A stretch of 35,930 nucleotides of DNA, taken from positions 1 through 35,930 of the forward strand of contig JAJNBR010000001.1 in NCBI GenBank assembly GCA_021156265.1. The letters are read 5' to 3'. The stretch comes from Flavipsychrobacter sp. Lineage in GTDB: Bacteria > Bacteroidota > Bacteroidia > Chitinophagales > Chitinophagaceae. Both the position numbers and the translations under genes were made by a program. A model generated the notes under the pieces. It searched no databases. It saw only the letters and a program-made list of their open reading frames with translations, and was not told the origin of the DNA. Positions 1-9,442 of this stretch are shown here, one piece after another. Numbering within the stretch: the first letter of the stretch is position 1; every line of letters starts with the position of its first letter.

Positions 1-303
1 TAGAGCAGCGCACCACCTAACGGGTGGGGTTCCGCGTCAGCGGGATACAGAAAGTGCCACAGAAAATAACCGCCTTCACATTGGGGGTAAGGGTGAAAAT
101 GTAGGGTAAGAGCCTACGATTCGCCGTGGTAACATGGCGAGAGGGTAAACCTTGCGCGCTGAAATGCCAAATAGGCGGACGATTGAGGGCGGCTCGCCCG
201 ATGTCCGTGGGTTGGCAGATAGATCACGCAAGCGATTGCGTGACCAGATAAATGATAGCCGTCTCAATGACCATTTGAGATTACAGAATCCGGCTTACAG
301 GTT
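1..303 (+). ncRNA. rnpB: RNase P RNA, bacterial class A, 5' end outside window
   Basis: Catalytic RNA of ribonuclease P, which removes 5' leaders from pre-tRNAs. Conserved blocks appear in the expected order: AGCAGCGCACCACC near 3, GATACAGAAAGTGCCACAGA near 42-63, AATAACCGCC after it, GGGTAAGAGCC near 104, AGAGGGTAAACC near 140, and the closing P4 strand ACAGAATCCGGCTTACAGG near 284-302. The usual 5' portion, with the first P4 strand and GAGGAAAGTC block, lies upstream of base 1, so the gene is partial here. A terminator follows about 27 bases later. The short ORFs that cross this RNA are not credible genes. Confidence 0.95.
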
Positions 304-328
304 TGTGGTTGTTTTGGTTAAATGATGA

Positions 329-360
329 AGCGCCGGTATTGTCCCGGCGCTTATTTTTTT
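329..360 (+). terminator. Rho-independent terminator of rnpB
   Basis: A perfect 8-bp GC-rich stem (AGCGCCGG at 329-336 with CCGGCGCT at 344-351) and a 7-base loop are followed directly by a T-rich tract (TATTTTTTT). It follows the end of rnpB on the same strand. The T9SS-tailed gene on the other strand ends at 380. Confidence 0.92.
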
Positions 361-379
361 ATTGGTCTGTTAAGGTGCT

Positions 380-1963
380 TTATCGTTGTATCACCAGCTT
401 TTCCGTTCTCATTCCTTCCTGTGTCTGTAGTCGCAGCGTATACATTCCCGCCGGCAGGTCGGCAATAGAATACCTGAGCGCAGAGTAACCGCTTTCGATG
501 TGCCCACCAGCCATTAGCTTTTTAGCAACTTTTCCCGTGATGTCCACAAGGTCTATCGTTGCTGTTACCGATTTATCCAGGTGGCATTTTACGATCAGTT
601 CGTCGGTAGCAGGGTTGGGATATGGCTGAAACAGCACCTCGCCTTTGTAGTAGTTGCCTACTGAAAGATCGGCGGGCGTAGAAGTGTCGATCTTGATGTT
701 TTCATCGCCAGGCTGGTACTGCGTCCAGACAAAGAAGGTCAGCATCATTTCATCTGTAGTAGCTTCGCCGGCATTAACCACTTGAGGCGGGTTGCTGGGG
801 TTGAATGGATTGTTTGTTGTATTGTCGTAAAATGCCCGCGAATACAGCACTGTCCCTGCCGGCATTTTCAAGATATTACGGAACTGGTAGAACCCTTGCC
901 AATGAAAATCCCAGTTGTTGATCCGGATGAATTTTTGCGTATCGCTGCCTTTCACGCCGAATACGGAGATGTTTCTGCCTATCAGGTGCATGTGTGGCGC
1001 CACTCCTAGTATAGAGGCATCGCCTATCAGTGCGGAGACCGTTGATTGCTGGGTGAAAGTCTTCACCTGGTGGGCAGGTATCTGCAATGGCCAGGGCGTC
1101 ATGTTGGTATAAACACCCAGGTGATTGAGAATAGGATCTATGCGCACGTTCCTGACAGGAGTAGACGAAAAAAAGAAATGTATCTCGGTGCTATCCACTA
1201 GCCCGGTTGAGCCTTGCGGATAATGTATTTGAATGACAATTTTTGCGTTTTTCGGCAGGTTGATCCCGAAGCCTGTTGGCATTACAGTAGGCGAAGTGCC
1301 GGGTACCCATCCGCCGATCAGGATTGCATTGTTTGTTCCCACACCACCAAAGCTTTCATATCCCGGTCCTGGCCATGCGTTATCGAGACTATCGCAAACA
1401 CCGGTTGTGTCTGCATATACCAATACATGATGCACGATAGGTCGGTTTCCGGGTATTGCTTCAAAGGCTGTAATGAATTTATCAGCGCTTTGGCCATGTG
1501 GTACGACGAAGCATTGATAAACATCGTTGTTTGCGGCAGTAGACGTAAAATGAGGAATCTTTGTGACCAGGTCTGGCGTACCTGGCAGATCGCCATTAGG
1601 ATTGAATACCGGGTTTGGTGGGGCTAACGTCGGGTCACCCTGAGGCTTGCCATTATTGGCCCAGGCCAGTATTTTATCTATTTCTTTTTGCGATAATAAT
1701 CTTTCATGCGCCAGCCTCGTGTAAGTTGGGTCGGGCGGCCAGGGTGGCATACGTTTGGTCTGTACGGCGTTTGCAATACCGGATTGCGATGATGCATTGG
1801 CATAGCCAATGAGCGAGAAAGGGGCTATTCCACCTTGCCGGTGGCAGGAGGCGCATTTGTTATTGATTATAGGTGCAATATCTGTACTCCATACCGGTGT
1901 TTGTGCTTTTGTAGTAACACATGTAGCCAGCAGGGTACCGGTGAATAGTAGCAATCTTTTCAT
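380..1963 (-). CDS. Secreted c-type haem / PHM-like copper monooxygenase with T9SS sorting domain
   Basis: 527-residue secreted protein with a signal peptide ending near residue 20. A short c-type cytochrome segment follows: CASCH at 37-41 is the covalent haem site, and MPPW at 72-75 offers a possible axial Met. Residues about 130-420 look like the copper type II ascorbate-dependent monooxygenase (PHM/DBM) fold: HH at 178-179 and the QIHY His 247 fit the CuM/CuH His cluster, HMH at 324-326 the second copper site, and Met 406/407 the Met ligand. The last 80 residues (from FQPYPNPATDEL at about 446) are a type A T9SS C-terminal sorting domain, so the protein is probably exported and anchored at or released from the cell surface. 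The substrate is unknown; similar cytochrome-plus-PHM proteins exist in Bacteroidota and Planctomycetes but are mostly uncharacterised. It is a monocistronic gene, divergent from valS. Confidence 0.85.
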   Translation of the reverse strand: MKRLLLFTGTLLATCVTTKAQTPVWSTDIAPIINNKCASCHRQGGIAPFSLIGYANASSQSGIANAVQTKRMPPWPPDPTYTRLAHERLLSQKEIDKILAWANNGKPQGDPTLAPPNPVFNPNGDLPGTPDLVTKIPHFTSTAANNDVYQCFVVPHGQSADKFITAFEAIPGNRPIVHHVLVYADTTGVCDSLDNAWPGPGYESFGGVGTNNAILIGGWVPGTSPTVMPTGFGINLPKNAKIVIQIHYPQGSTGLVDSTEIHFFFSSTPVRNVRIDPILNHLGVYTNMTPWPLQIPAHQVKTFTQQSTVSALIGDASILGVAPHMHLIGRNISVFGVKGSDTQKFIRINNWDFHWQGFYQFRNILKMPAGTVLYSRAFYDNTTNNPFNPSNPPQVVNAGEATTDEMMLTFFVWTQYQPGDENIKIDTSTPADLSVGNYYKGEVLFQPYPNPATDELIVKCHLDKSVTATIDLVDITGKVAKKLMAGGHIESGYSALRYSIADLPAGMYTLRLQTQEGMRTEKLVIQR

Positions 1964-2087
1964 TGGTGGTGCTTTATTTGCAAGATACGGAAAAACATTA
2001 CAATATATCTTAATCGATGACTGCAGAGTTTTACAGGTGTTTAACAGAGCAAAATGTTACAAATTCTGTAACACACGAGTTAGGTAT

Positions 2088-2096
2088 TATCTTTGC
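2088..2096 (+). promoter_or_regulatory. Probable -7 promoter element for valS
   Basis: TATCTTTGC matches the Bacteroidota -7 consensus TAnnTTTG and sits 27 bases before the valS start. A -33 TTG is not clear; TTCTG near 2064 is the nearest candidate. Confidence 0.5.
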
Positions 2097-2123
2097 TCCC
2101 TTATAATTTGCGCTCAGCAACTC

Positions 2124-4754
2124 ATGGAACTAAGTAAGAACTTTCAGCACGGCCAGGCCGAACAAAATTGGTATGAACATTGGGAACGTTCGGGATACTT
2201 TAAATCTGTGCCCGACGAACGTCCGCCCTATACCATAGTCATACCTCCGCCCAACGTGACCGGGGTGCTGCACATGGGCCATGCGCTGAATAATACCATC
2301 CAGGATATACTGATCCGTCGCGCTAAGATGGAAGGTTACAACACCTGTTGGGTACCGGGCACCGATCACGCCTCTATTGCAACAGAGGCGAAGGTAGTAG
2401 CGATGCTTCGCGAAAAGGGTATTGACAAAAAGTCGCTATCGCGCGATGAGTTTCTGAAATACGCCTGGGAATGGAAGGAAAAATATGGTGGTATCATCCT
2501 GCAACAGCTGCGTAAGCTGGGTTGTTCTCTTGACTGGGACCGTACCAACTTCACCATGAACGACGATTATTACGCAGCTGTTATGCGCGTATTCGTTGAG
2601 CTGTACAATAAAGGCTACATCTATCGCGGCGTAAAGATGATCAACTGGGACCCCAGGGCAAAAACCGCTTTGAGTGACGAGGAAGTGATCTACAAACAAA
2701 CCAATTCAAAACTGGTTTACGTTCGCTACAAGATCGACAGCGATAAAGAAGAATACATCACCATAGCTACTGTTCGTCCGGAAACTATCCTAGGTGATAC
2801 TGCTGTATGCGTGCATCCTGAAGACGAGCGCTATGCGCACCTGAAAGGTAAATACTGCTTCGTACCGCTGGTAAACCGCCGCGTGCCAATTATCTTCGAT
2901 GACTACATCGACAAAGAATTTGGTACGGGCGCGTTGAAGGTGACACCTGCGCACGATATCAATGACTATAACCTTGGTCTGAAACACAACCTGCAGGTTA
3001 TCGATACATTGAACGACGATGGTACCATGAGCGAAGCCGCTCAGCTGTACATTGGTGAGGATCGTTTTGCTGTACGTAAGAAAATACTCGTTGATCTGGA
3101 GGCCGCAGGCAACCTGGTGAAAGTAGAAGATTATAGCAACCAGGTAGGTTTCTCTGAGCGTTCAGAGGCAGTTATCGAACCAAAACTTTCAGTACAGTGG
3201 TGGTGTGATGTAGAAAAGCTGGCAAAGCCTGCGTTGGATAATGTGATGAATGATACTGTCGAGCTGCATCCTCCTAAATTCAAAAACCTGTACCGTCACT
3301 GGGTAGGCAATATCAAAGACTGGTGCATCAGCCGCCAGCTTTGGTGGGGTCAGCGCATACCGGCATGGTACGATAGCGAAGGCACTATCTATGTAGCTAC
3401 CGATGCTGCAGGTGCTCACGAACAATACAAAACGAAAAAGCCCGAATTGGCTGCGAAGCAACCGGAGCTAAGACAAGATGAAGACGTATTGGATACATGG
3501 TTCAGCAGTTGGTTATGGCCCATGCAGGTGTTTGGCTGGAACAAAGATCCCAACAACGCGGAGCTGAAATATTACTACCCTACAAGCACGTTGGTAACGG
3601 GCTTCGATATCATCTTCTTTTGGGTAGCGCGCATGATTATGGCGGGCTACGAGTTCATGGGTGAAAAACCATTCAAGCGCGTGTACTTTACCGGTATGGT
3701 GCGCGACAAAGAAGGCAAGAAAATGAGTAAGCAGTTCGGTAACTCACCTGACCTGCTGAAACTGATAGAACAGTTTGGCGCCGACGCATTGCGCTTCAGC
3801 GTAATGATATCTGCGCCGGCTGGTAATGACCTGCTGTATGATGAATCAGCATTAGAGCAGGGCCGCAACTTCAGCAACAAGATGTGGAATGCTACCAAGC
3901 TGGTAAAGATGTGGGAAGGCAGGGTAGCAGACGGTGTTGAATCAAATGCAAGCTTTGCTATAGATTGGATGGAGAATCGCGTAGCTGACGCTTCGGCAGA
4001 AGTTGCGGATATGATGAAGGATTTCCGTCTGAGCGAAGCGTTGAAGACCATCTACTCCCTGATATGGGATGACTTTTGCTCCTGGTACCTGGAGTGGGTG
4101 AAACCGGCACAGGACCAGCCAATGAGCCGTGAAGTGTATGACCGCACTGTAAGTATCTATGAAAACCTGCTGCAGTTGTTGCACCCCTACATGCCGTTCA
4201 TTACCGAAGAGATCTACCATTCACTGCGTGAGCGTAAAGACAGCGACGACCTGGTGGTAAAGCAACTACCCGCAACCAGGGTAGCCGACAAAGCTGTATT
4301 GAAAGATGCCGCTATGCTGCAGGAACTGATGACAGCCATTCGTGATACACGTAATAAGAACCAACTGAAGCCGAAAGAGACGATCAAGCTGTGGATAGAT
4401 ACTGCCCAGCAGGATTTCTACAAGAAGATAGAACCTATCCTGGCAAGGCAGGTAAACGCCGAGCAGATCGGTTTTACCAGCGAAGCTAAACAAGGCAGCA
4501 TTTCGATAGTAGTGCAAACTGATAAGCTATATATAGAAGCAGATGCCGCCAGTATGGATACCGGCGTGCAGAAAGAACAAATGCAAAAAGAGCTGGATTA
4601 CCTGAAAGGGTTCCTGGTGAGTATTGATAAGAAATTGGGTAATGAACGCTTTGTGCAGAATGCCAAACCTGAGATAATAGATATTGAGCGTAAAAAGCAG
4701 GCCGATGCTTTAGCCAAAATAAAAGCTATTGAAGAAAGCCTGAGTTTGTTATAA
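2124..4754 (+). CDS. valS: Valyl-tRNA synthetase
   Basis: Class I aminoacyl-tRNA synthetase that charges tRNA-Val and edits mischarged threonine; 876 residues, normal for the family. The nucleotide-binding HIGH motif appears as HMGH at 50-53 after PPPNVTG, and the KMSKS loop as KMSKQ at 533-537. The editing domain lies between them, then the helical anticodon-binding domain, and the last 65 residues form the charged coiled-coil arm typical of ValS. The frame stays open upstream to 1809, but those 105 residues lie over the divergent gene and its promoter and are not ValS-like. ATG at 2124 (MELSKNF) starts where the family starts and lies just after a -7 element. A small secreted protein gene follows after 10 bases. 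Confidence 0.97.
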   Translation: MELSKNFQHGQAEQNWYEHWERSGYFKSVPDERPPYTIVIPPPNVTGVLHMGHALNNTIQDILIRRAKMEGYNTCWVPGTDHASIATEAKVVAMLREKGIDKKSLSRDEFLKYAWEWKEKYGGIILQQLRKLGCSLDWDRTNFTMNDDYYAAVMRVFVELYNKGYIYRGVKMINWDPRAKTALSDEEVIYKQTNSKLVYVRYKIDSDKEEYITIATVRPETILGDTAVCVHPEDERYAHLKGKYCFVPLVNRRVPIIFDDYIDKEFGTGALKVTPAHDINDYNLGLKHNLQVIDTLNDDGTMSEAAQLYIGEDRFAVRKKILVDLEAAGNLVKVEDYSNQVGFSERSEAVIEPKLSVQWWCDVEKLAKPALDNVMNDTVELHPPKFKNLYRHWVGNIKDWCISRQLWWGQRIPAWYDSEGTIYVATDAAGAHEQYKTKKPELAAKQPELRQDEDVLDTWFSSWLWPMQVFGWNKDPNNAELKYYYPTSTLVTGFDIIFFWVARMIMAGYEFMGEKPFKRVYFTGMVRDKEGKKMSKQFGNSPDLLKLIEQFGADALRFSVMISAPAGNDLLYDESALEQGRNFSNKMWNATKLVKMWEGRVADGVESNASFAIDWMENRVADASAEVADMMKDFRLSEALKTIYSLIWDDFCSWYLEWVKPAQDQPMSREVYDRTVSIYENLLQLLHPYMPFITEEIYHSLRERKDSDDLVVKQLPATRVADKAVLKDAAMLQELMTAIRDTRNKNQLKPKETIKLWIDTAQQDFYKKIEPILARQVNAEQIGFTSEAKQGSISIVVQTDKLYIEADAASMDTGVQKEQMQKELDYLKGFLVSIDKKLGNERFVQNAKPEIIDIERKKQADALAKIKAIEESLSLL

Positions 4755-4764
4755 CTTTAAGGAA

Positions 4765-5235
4765 ATGAATAAAAGAGTAAAATTTGTTGTGATGTTGCTT
4801 TTGCTGGTGTCTGTAACCGTATGGGCGCAAACGAAAGATAGGAAGGTAGTCAAGCCTGCGGTAAAACGTATCCCGGTTTACCTCGGTCGCTCGGCTATTA
4901 CTGACGGTAGTAAGGTGAGCAAAAAAACTTTTGATTCATTGTTGAAACAAGGCCTCACGTCGCGTGACTCACTTGGATCGCCCTATAGCGTTGACGGGTT
5001 TGCACTTACATATGGCGAGCGCAACCTGTACGAGGACTCTATTGGCAACCTGATGTGGATAACCGATCACCTGGTTGAATATTGTATGGGCGACAGCCTG
5101 ACAACATTCCTGCTGAACAACATCACAGAGCGTTCAAAACCTGGCGATACGGTTTATTTTGACCAGATCACCGTGCGTTCTGCCCAAGGTAAAGCCGAAC
5201 CGGGGAAAGGTATCAGGCTGGTGCTGACAAAGTAG
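4765..5235 (+). CDS. Small secreted protein, possibly GldM C-terminal-like
   Basis: 156 residues with a clear signal peptide (hydrophobic stretch 5-20, cleavage likely after VWAQ), so periplasmic or outer-membrane associated. The mature part has no catalytic motif that I recognise. The segment PGDTVYFDQITVRS near 125-138 resembles the beta-strand motif of GldM C-terminal domains (GDxVYFDxI), where it forms Ig-like folds in the T9SS motor. This is weak similarity only. An AAGGA ribosome-binding site sits just before the ATG, 10 bases after valS, so the two may be cotranscribed. Its stop lies one base from that of the convergent arginase. Confidence 0.75.
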   Translation: MNKRVKFVVMLLLLVSVTVWAQTKDRKVVKPAVKRIPVYLGRSAITDGSKVSKKTFDSLLKQGLTSRDSLGSPYSVDGFALTYGERNLYEDSIGNLMWITDHLVEYCMGDSLTTFLLNNITERSKPGDTVYFDQITVRSAQGKAEPGKGIRLVLTK

Positions 5236-5236
5236 A

Positions 5237-6193
5237 CTAGTTCACCAGTAGCAGGTTCACGCTACGCTGCAGGATGTTGAAGGCGATCTCAGCCATCAGG
5301 TTTTCCTTGTCCAGCGTCGGGTTTACCTCTGTCACTTCAAAGCAGCAGATCTTATGGTTTTGCATGAACGAAGCTATAAGATCTTCTGCTTCTCTTTCTT
5401 TCAGTCCATTGCTTACCGGTGTACCCGTACCGCGCGAGATAGAGCTGTCCAGGCTATCCACGTCAAATGATACATAAATATCATCGCAGGCGCTGAGATG
5501 GAGTAGCGCAGAGCGCACAACGCTTTCCACACCCTTACGGCGTACTTCCTGTGTAGGTATAACTTTGATGCCGTATTTCTTGATCAGGTGTTCTTCTTCC
5601 TTTTCAAAATCGCGCATCGCGATATAAACAATGTCAGAAGGATTAATCTTCGGTTGGATCTTACCAATACTTTTCAGCTTATTCCAGAAATCTACGGTTT
5701 GCGCGTCGGGATTATGTACCTGGCTTTCTATATTATCCTCAGCTAGTGCAGTAGCCAGCGGCATACCGTGCATATTCCCCGATGGGGTTGTATACGGTGT
5801 GTGAAGGTCGGCATGCGCGTCTATCCATATCACACCAAGCCTGTTTTTTGGACGGGCCATTTTAATGCCGGCGATGGTGCCGCCGGCCGTGCTATGGTCG
5901 CCTGCCAGCACCAATGGGAACAGTCCTGATTTTAAAGTATCTGAAACCGACTTAGCCACGCGCTCGTACATGGTATAAACACCTTGTATACGCTTGGCGT
6001 AGGGCGAAGCTACCGGTTCATATAAAAGACGGTTTTCGTTCTCTACCTGTTCAGAAGGAAAGTTGACAAAAAAGCTGCTCATAAAATCGAGCGCTGCTAT
6101 TCGTATGGCATCTATGCCCAGGCTTGCGCCTCTTGTTCCTGCTCCTATCTCAGATCTTACTTCTATGATCTTAATATTGCGCATATGCGCCAA
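5237..6193 (-). CDS. rocF: Arginase (ureohydrolase family)
   Basis: 318-residue ureohydrolase expected to hydrolyse L-arginine to ornithine and urea. All binuclear manganese ligands are present: GDHS (His 100), DAHAD (Asp 125, His 127, Asp 129) and SFDVD (Asp 244, Asp 246). The EVNP motif near 289 and GTGTPVSNGL near 255 match the arginase branch better than agmatinase. The start could be MAHM at 6193 or the Met three codons later. It lies 39 bases downstream of the TamA-like gene on the same strand, so cotranscription is possible though the functions are unrelated. No urease or other arginine-pathway gene is next to it. Confidence 0.9.
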   Translation of the reverse strand: MAHMRNIKIIEVRSEIGAGTRGASLGIDAIRIAALDFMSSFFVNFPSEQVENENRLLYEPVASPYAKRIQGVYTMYERVAKSVSDTLKSGLFPLVLAGDHSTAGGTIAGIKMARPKNRLGVIWIDAHADLHTPYTTPSGNMHGMPLATALAEDNIESQVHNPDAQTVDFWNKLKSIGKIQPKINPSDIVYIAMRDFEKEEEHLIKKYGIKVIPTQEVRRKGVESVVRSALLHLSACDDIYVSFDVDSLDSSISRGTGTPVSNGLKEREAEDLIASFMQNHKICCFEVTEVNPTLDKENLMAEIAFNILQRSVNLLLVN

Positions 6194-6232
6194 AGATATT
6201 AAATGCGGTGCGCATCAGCAAAAGCGTGCATA

Positions 6233-8665
6233 TTAGAACGGATAACCGATACCTATGGTCAACACCAGGTTCTCCTTATACCAGCCCTTATATGCGAACA
6301 TATCATCAAACGCCCAGCCACTCCTGATTATGGTGCCGTTAATATCTGTTTCCGGTTTGTAGTCCGGTCTTTTTACCGGTATGCCAACATCGGCCCGCAC
6401 GAGAAACAGGCCCGCGATATCCAGGCGTGCGCCCGTACCTACGTTGATCGCAAGGTCAGGCCCGAGTTTGCTGAAGGTAAATTCTCCGTCCGGGTATGCC
6501 TCTGTCTTCCGGGCCAGCCATATATTACCGGCATCTGCGAACAACGCGCTTTTCAGATTTAATGCTCCTGCAAACAGTTGCACTACATCAAACCGGTATT
6601 CACCATTCAACTCCAGCCGGATATCACCCGTTCGGTCAATTACGTTAGTTCCGGTCTGCTGCAGTGAATCGTCTACATAGCTACCCGGACCAAGGGTGCG
6701 TATCCTGAAGCCACGAAGGCTATACGCGCCGCCCACGTAGTATTGTTTCAGGTAAGGCAACGTTATGGAGTTGCCGTAAGGCAGGCCTACGCCGCCGATG
6801 AACCTGAAGGCCCATGCCGAATGGCGTCTTGGTACAAAATGTTGTATATCGAAGTCAAACTTCAGGTATTGGGAATATGCAAAACTATCGAGTCCGGGGA
6901 TAAACGTATTCAAGCCGCGGAGTATACCGCCTGCTTCTTCTGCACCAATGCGCGCATAGAAATAGTTTTTGCCAAACCTTTTTTCACGGTCGGTAAATGT
7001 GAAGGCAACGTTTTCCCCCTCTATGAATGTTTCCGTGTAAGCATTTTTCAGCCATGTGTTCCTGCGGAGCAGGTTATTGAATGAGTCGGAGGTGACCGGC
7101 AGCCGGATAAGGTTGGCGAATATCGGTGTCAGCTCCCAGTTCTTGGTAGAAGTTTCCCTCCATTTATACCTGAAGTTCACTGAAGAGTTGACGATCGTAA
7201 AATATTTGACACGTTCCTGTATCGCGGTACCAAGTATCAGTTCGGTACGCGGTATGTTCTTCTTGCTGATTGTCTGCGACCGGAAAGGCAAAAGGAATTT
7301 AGGAAAGTCGAGACCGACGTTCACACCCAGGGTTCGCGTCAGGGTGTGAAAACGATCAATAAAGTTATTGCCATTGGTATCGTGCGTCATTTCTATACCA
7401 CCGCTTACGGTAAGGGTCAGCATGTTGCCGCCACGGCCGAAATTCCTGTTGCGCAGGCTTACAGACAGAGCCTGGCCCAATTGGTAGGTTGTACCACTTG
7501 ATGCTTCAATGTTGGTATTGAAATCAAACCTCTCCGCAGGCGTTAAAAATACGTTTGCATTCAGCCACCCCGGCCCGCGGGTAGTGTCTTCGCTAAAACT
7601 AATGCGGATGGACTGAAAGGAACCGAGTTCGTTTAGCTTGTTTACTGTCTGGTCATATTCCTTCTGCGAATAATAGCGATCAGGTTCAATAAAGAGATGG
7701 CGGTAAATAATGTTCTCGCGTATATAGTAATTATGATACTTGAAAGTAACCTTGCCGATAGCCTTCTGGATCATCGTGGTGTCACGAAAGTCCGGTCCGC
7801 CCTTATAGTCGGGAAACACGCGCACGCGGCTGATGCCATAACGGTAATAGGCAGACGGGTCCTCGTCTGCGCGAATAATGATCCTGATATCCAGCGTTGG
7901 CTTGCGTTCGTTCTTTTGGAGCGCAAGAACATTGATAGCATCTTCTATCAGGTTTTCGTCAGCCCTTGCCCTCCGCTTATTAACGGTATCCAGTTCAAAG
8001 CTGATATTGTTATTGGATATCTTGTAATAACCCTGGTTGCGTAGTACGGTTATCAGGCGCGTACGTTCTTCTTCAAGCAGGCCGTAAGTAAATTCTATGC
8101 CCGGTTTTAGCACCGTGGCTTGTTCATTCAGTTTTATGAACGAGTTAACGGTACTGTCGTCAATGTCATAATACAGGTCGTTGATAAGATAGTTGGGACC
8201 TGTGTTTACAAAATAAGTAACAGATGCTTTTTTGTCTTTGAGTTTGGTAGTGTCGGTGACAATAGAGTAAAAGTATCCCTGGTTGAAGAGGTAGCCGCGC
8301 ATATTCAAAGCCGAACGTCGCTTAGAGCTGCTATCATAGATAACGGGAGGTTCTACCGTTTTTGACCGCAACTGGAAATTGGCGCTGTCGCGTTGAAATT
8401 TATTATAGCGCCAGTTGTACAATATCAGTTTGTAAGGAATACCTAAAAAACGGGTATTCGGTTTCTGCACGATGATCGCTTCAAGGTTATCTTTTATTTC
8501 GCCTTTCCGCGTGATGTTTTGCTTCGATCTTAGCTTGACGGTGTTACTTTTCAGCAGGTACTCGCCGTCTTTCAGGTGGCGGGTAATGTTGCAGCTTCCT
8601 GATACAAGCAGCACTGTAAGCAGCGATAATGCGTAGAGTGCGAAAACAATTCTTCTATGACTCAT
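6233..8665 (-). CDS. tamL: BamA/TamA-family outer-membrane assembly lipoprotein (TamL-like)
   Basis: 810-residue Omp85-superfamily protein. The N-terminus has a hydrophobic signal ending in VSGSC (Cys 25), a loose Bacteroidota lipobox; Bacteroidota are known to carry a lipidated TamA version called TamL. Residues about 30-380 form the POTRA-like periplasmic region, with GYLFNQGYFYS and the ELGSFQSIRISF turn. The remainder is a 16-strand-type barrel with alternating aromatic strands and the Omp85 SLRGFR motif near 652, ending in a C-terminal aromatic (YPF). It probably inserts outer-membrane or surface proteins. The gene is divergent from a SpoU RNA methyltransferase with only 36 bases between starts, an arrangement common in this phylum. 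Confidence 0.9.
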   Translation of the reverse strand: MSHRRIVFALYALSLLTVLLVSGSCNITRHLKDGEYLLKSNTVKLRSKQNITRKGEIKDNLEAIIVQKPNTRFLGIPYKLILYNWRYNKFQRDSANFQLRSKTVEPPVIYDSSSKRRSALNMRGYLFNQGYFYSIVTDTTKLKDKKASVTYFVNTGPNYLINDLYYDIDDSTVNSFIKLNEQATVLKPGIEFTYGLLEEERTRLITVLRNQGYYKISNNNISFELDTVNKRRARADENLIEDAINVLALQKNERKPTLDIRIIIRADEDPSAYYRYGISRVRVFPDYKGGPDFRDTTMIQKAIGKVTFKYHNYYIRENIIYRHLFIEPDRYYSQKEYDQTVNKLNELGSFQSIRISFSEDTTRGPGWLNANVFLTPAERFDFNTNIEASSGTTYQLGQALSVSLRNRNFGRGGNMLTLTVSGGIEMTHDTNGNNFIDRFHTLTRTLGVNVGLDFPKFLLPFRSQTISKKNIPRTELILGTAIQERVKYFTIVNSSVNFRYKWRETSTKNWELTPIFANLIRLPVTSDSFNNLLRRNTWLKNAYTETFIEGENVAFTFTDREKRFGKNYFYARIGAEEAGGILRGLNTFIPGLDSFAYSQYLKFDFDIQHFVPRRHSAWAFRFIGGVGLPYGNSITLPYLKQYYVGGAYSLRGFRIRTLGPGSYVDDSLQQTGTNVIDRTGDIRLELNGEYRFDVVQLFAGALNLKSALFADAGNIWLARKTEAYPDGEFTFSKLGPDLAINVGTGARLDIAGLFLVRADVGIPVKRPDYKPETDINGTIIRSGWAFDDMFAYKGWYKENLVLTIGIGYPF

Positions 8666-8688
8666 GTATCAGGTTAAGACAATTCAAT

Positions 8689-8697
8689 TAGCTTTGC
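8689..8697 (+). promoter_or_regulatory. Probable -7 promoter element for the TrmH-family gene
   Basis: TAGCTTTGC fits TAnnTTTG and ends only 4 bases before the ATG at 8702. A start point 5-7 bases downstream would give a nearly leaderless mRNA. Confidence 0.5.
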
Positions 8698-8701
8698 TCC
8701 T

Positions 8702-9442
8702 ATGTTGTCGAAGGCGCAAAATAAATATATTCGGTCGTTATCGCTGCAAAAATATCGCAAAGAACACAATGTATTTATAGCCGAGGGCGACAAAATAGCC
8801 CGCGAATGGCTGGATTCAGATGCACGCATTCAACATATCGCTGTTACGGAGGAATGGGCCGGTGATAACCGCGCGCTTATCAATAGACATCCCGAAGCCG
8901 CCCTACATATTGTGGATGACGATCAACTGAAGTCCATTTCCACGCTGCAAACACCTCACCATGTATTATTGGTAGTGCATGCGAACAGACCGGGCGACGA
9001 GATGCCAGCTAATGAATGGTGCATTGTACTGGACGATATACAGGATCCAGGTAATATGGGCACCATCATCCGTATAGCCGACTGGTTTGGTGTAAAGCAT
9101 GTTATTTGCTCTCCGGGATGCGTGGAGATATACAACCCGAAAGTCGTACAGTCCGCCATGGGTGGACATTTGCGCGTCAACATCCGCACTGCGCCGCTCG
9201 ATGATTTTTTGCAGCAGGCTAACATGCCTGTTTACGCTGCCTCCCTGCATGGCCAGAATATTTACGAGGTTTCCAAACCCACTTACGGTGTGCTGGTAAT
9301 AGGCAACGAATCAAAAGGTATTTCCGAAGCGATCCTGGATAGGGCCCAACACAAGATCACCATTCCTCGGCTCGGAGGAGCAGAGTCTTTGAACGCCGCG
9401 GTATCTGCGGGAATTATCTGCGCGCTTCTTATGGGGCGGTAG
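8702..9442 (+). CDS. TrmH/SpoU-family RNA 2'-O-methyltransferase
   Basis: 246-residue SPOUT methyltransferase expected to transfer a methyl group from SAM to a ribose 2'-OH in tRNA or rRNA. The N-terminal 90 residues form the substrate-binding domain (SpoU_sub_bind: KYRKEHNVFIAEG). The trefoil-knot domain carries the three family motifs: motif 1 NMGTIIR at 118-124 with the catalytic Arg, motif 2 IGNESKGIS at 200-208, and motif 3 IPRLGGAESLNAAVSAG at 221-237. Overall it is closest to the RlmB/TsnR-like group; the target cannot be fixed from sequence. Its stop overlaps the convergent PAP2 gene by 14 bases. Confidence 0.9.
   Translation: MLSKAQNKYIRSLSLQKYRKEHNVFIAEGDKIAREWLDSDARIQHIAVTEEWAGDNRALINRHPEAALHIVDDDQLKSISTLQTPHHVLLVVHANRPGDEMPANEWCIVLDDIQDPGNMGTIIRIADWFGVKHVICSPGCVEIYNPKVVQSAMGGHLRVNIRTAPLDDFLQQANMPVYAASLHGQNIYEVSKPTYGVLVIGNESKGISEAILDRAQHKITIPRLGGAESLNAAVSAGIICALLMGR

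Noticed and set aside
1809..2123. N-terminal extension of valS by 105 residues
   Set aside because: The extension overlaps the divergent oxidoreductase gene and the promoter region and does not resemble ValS.
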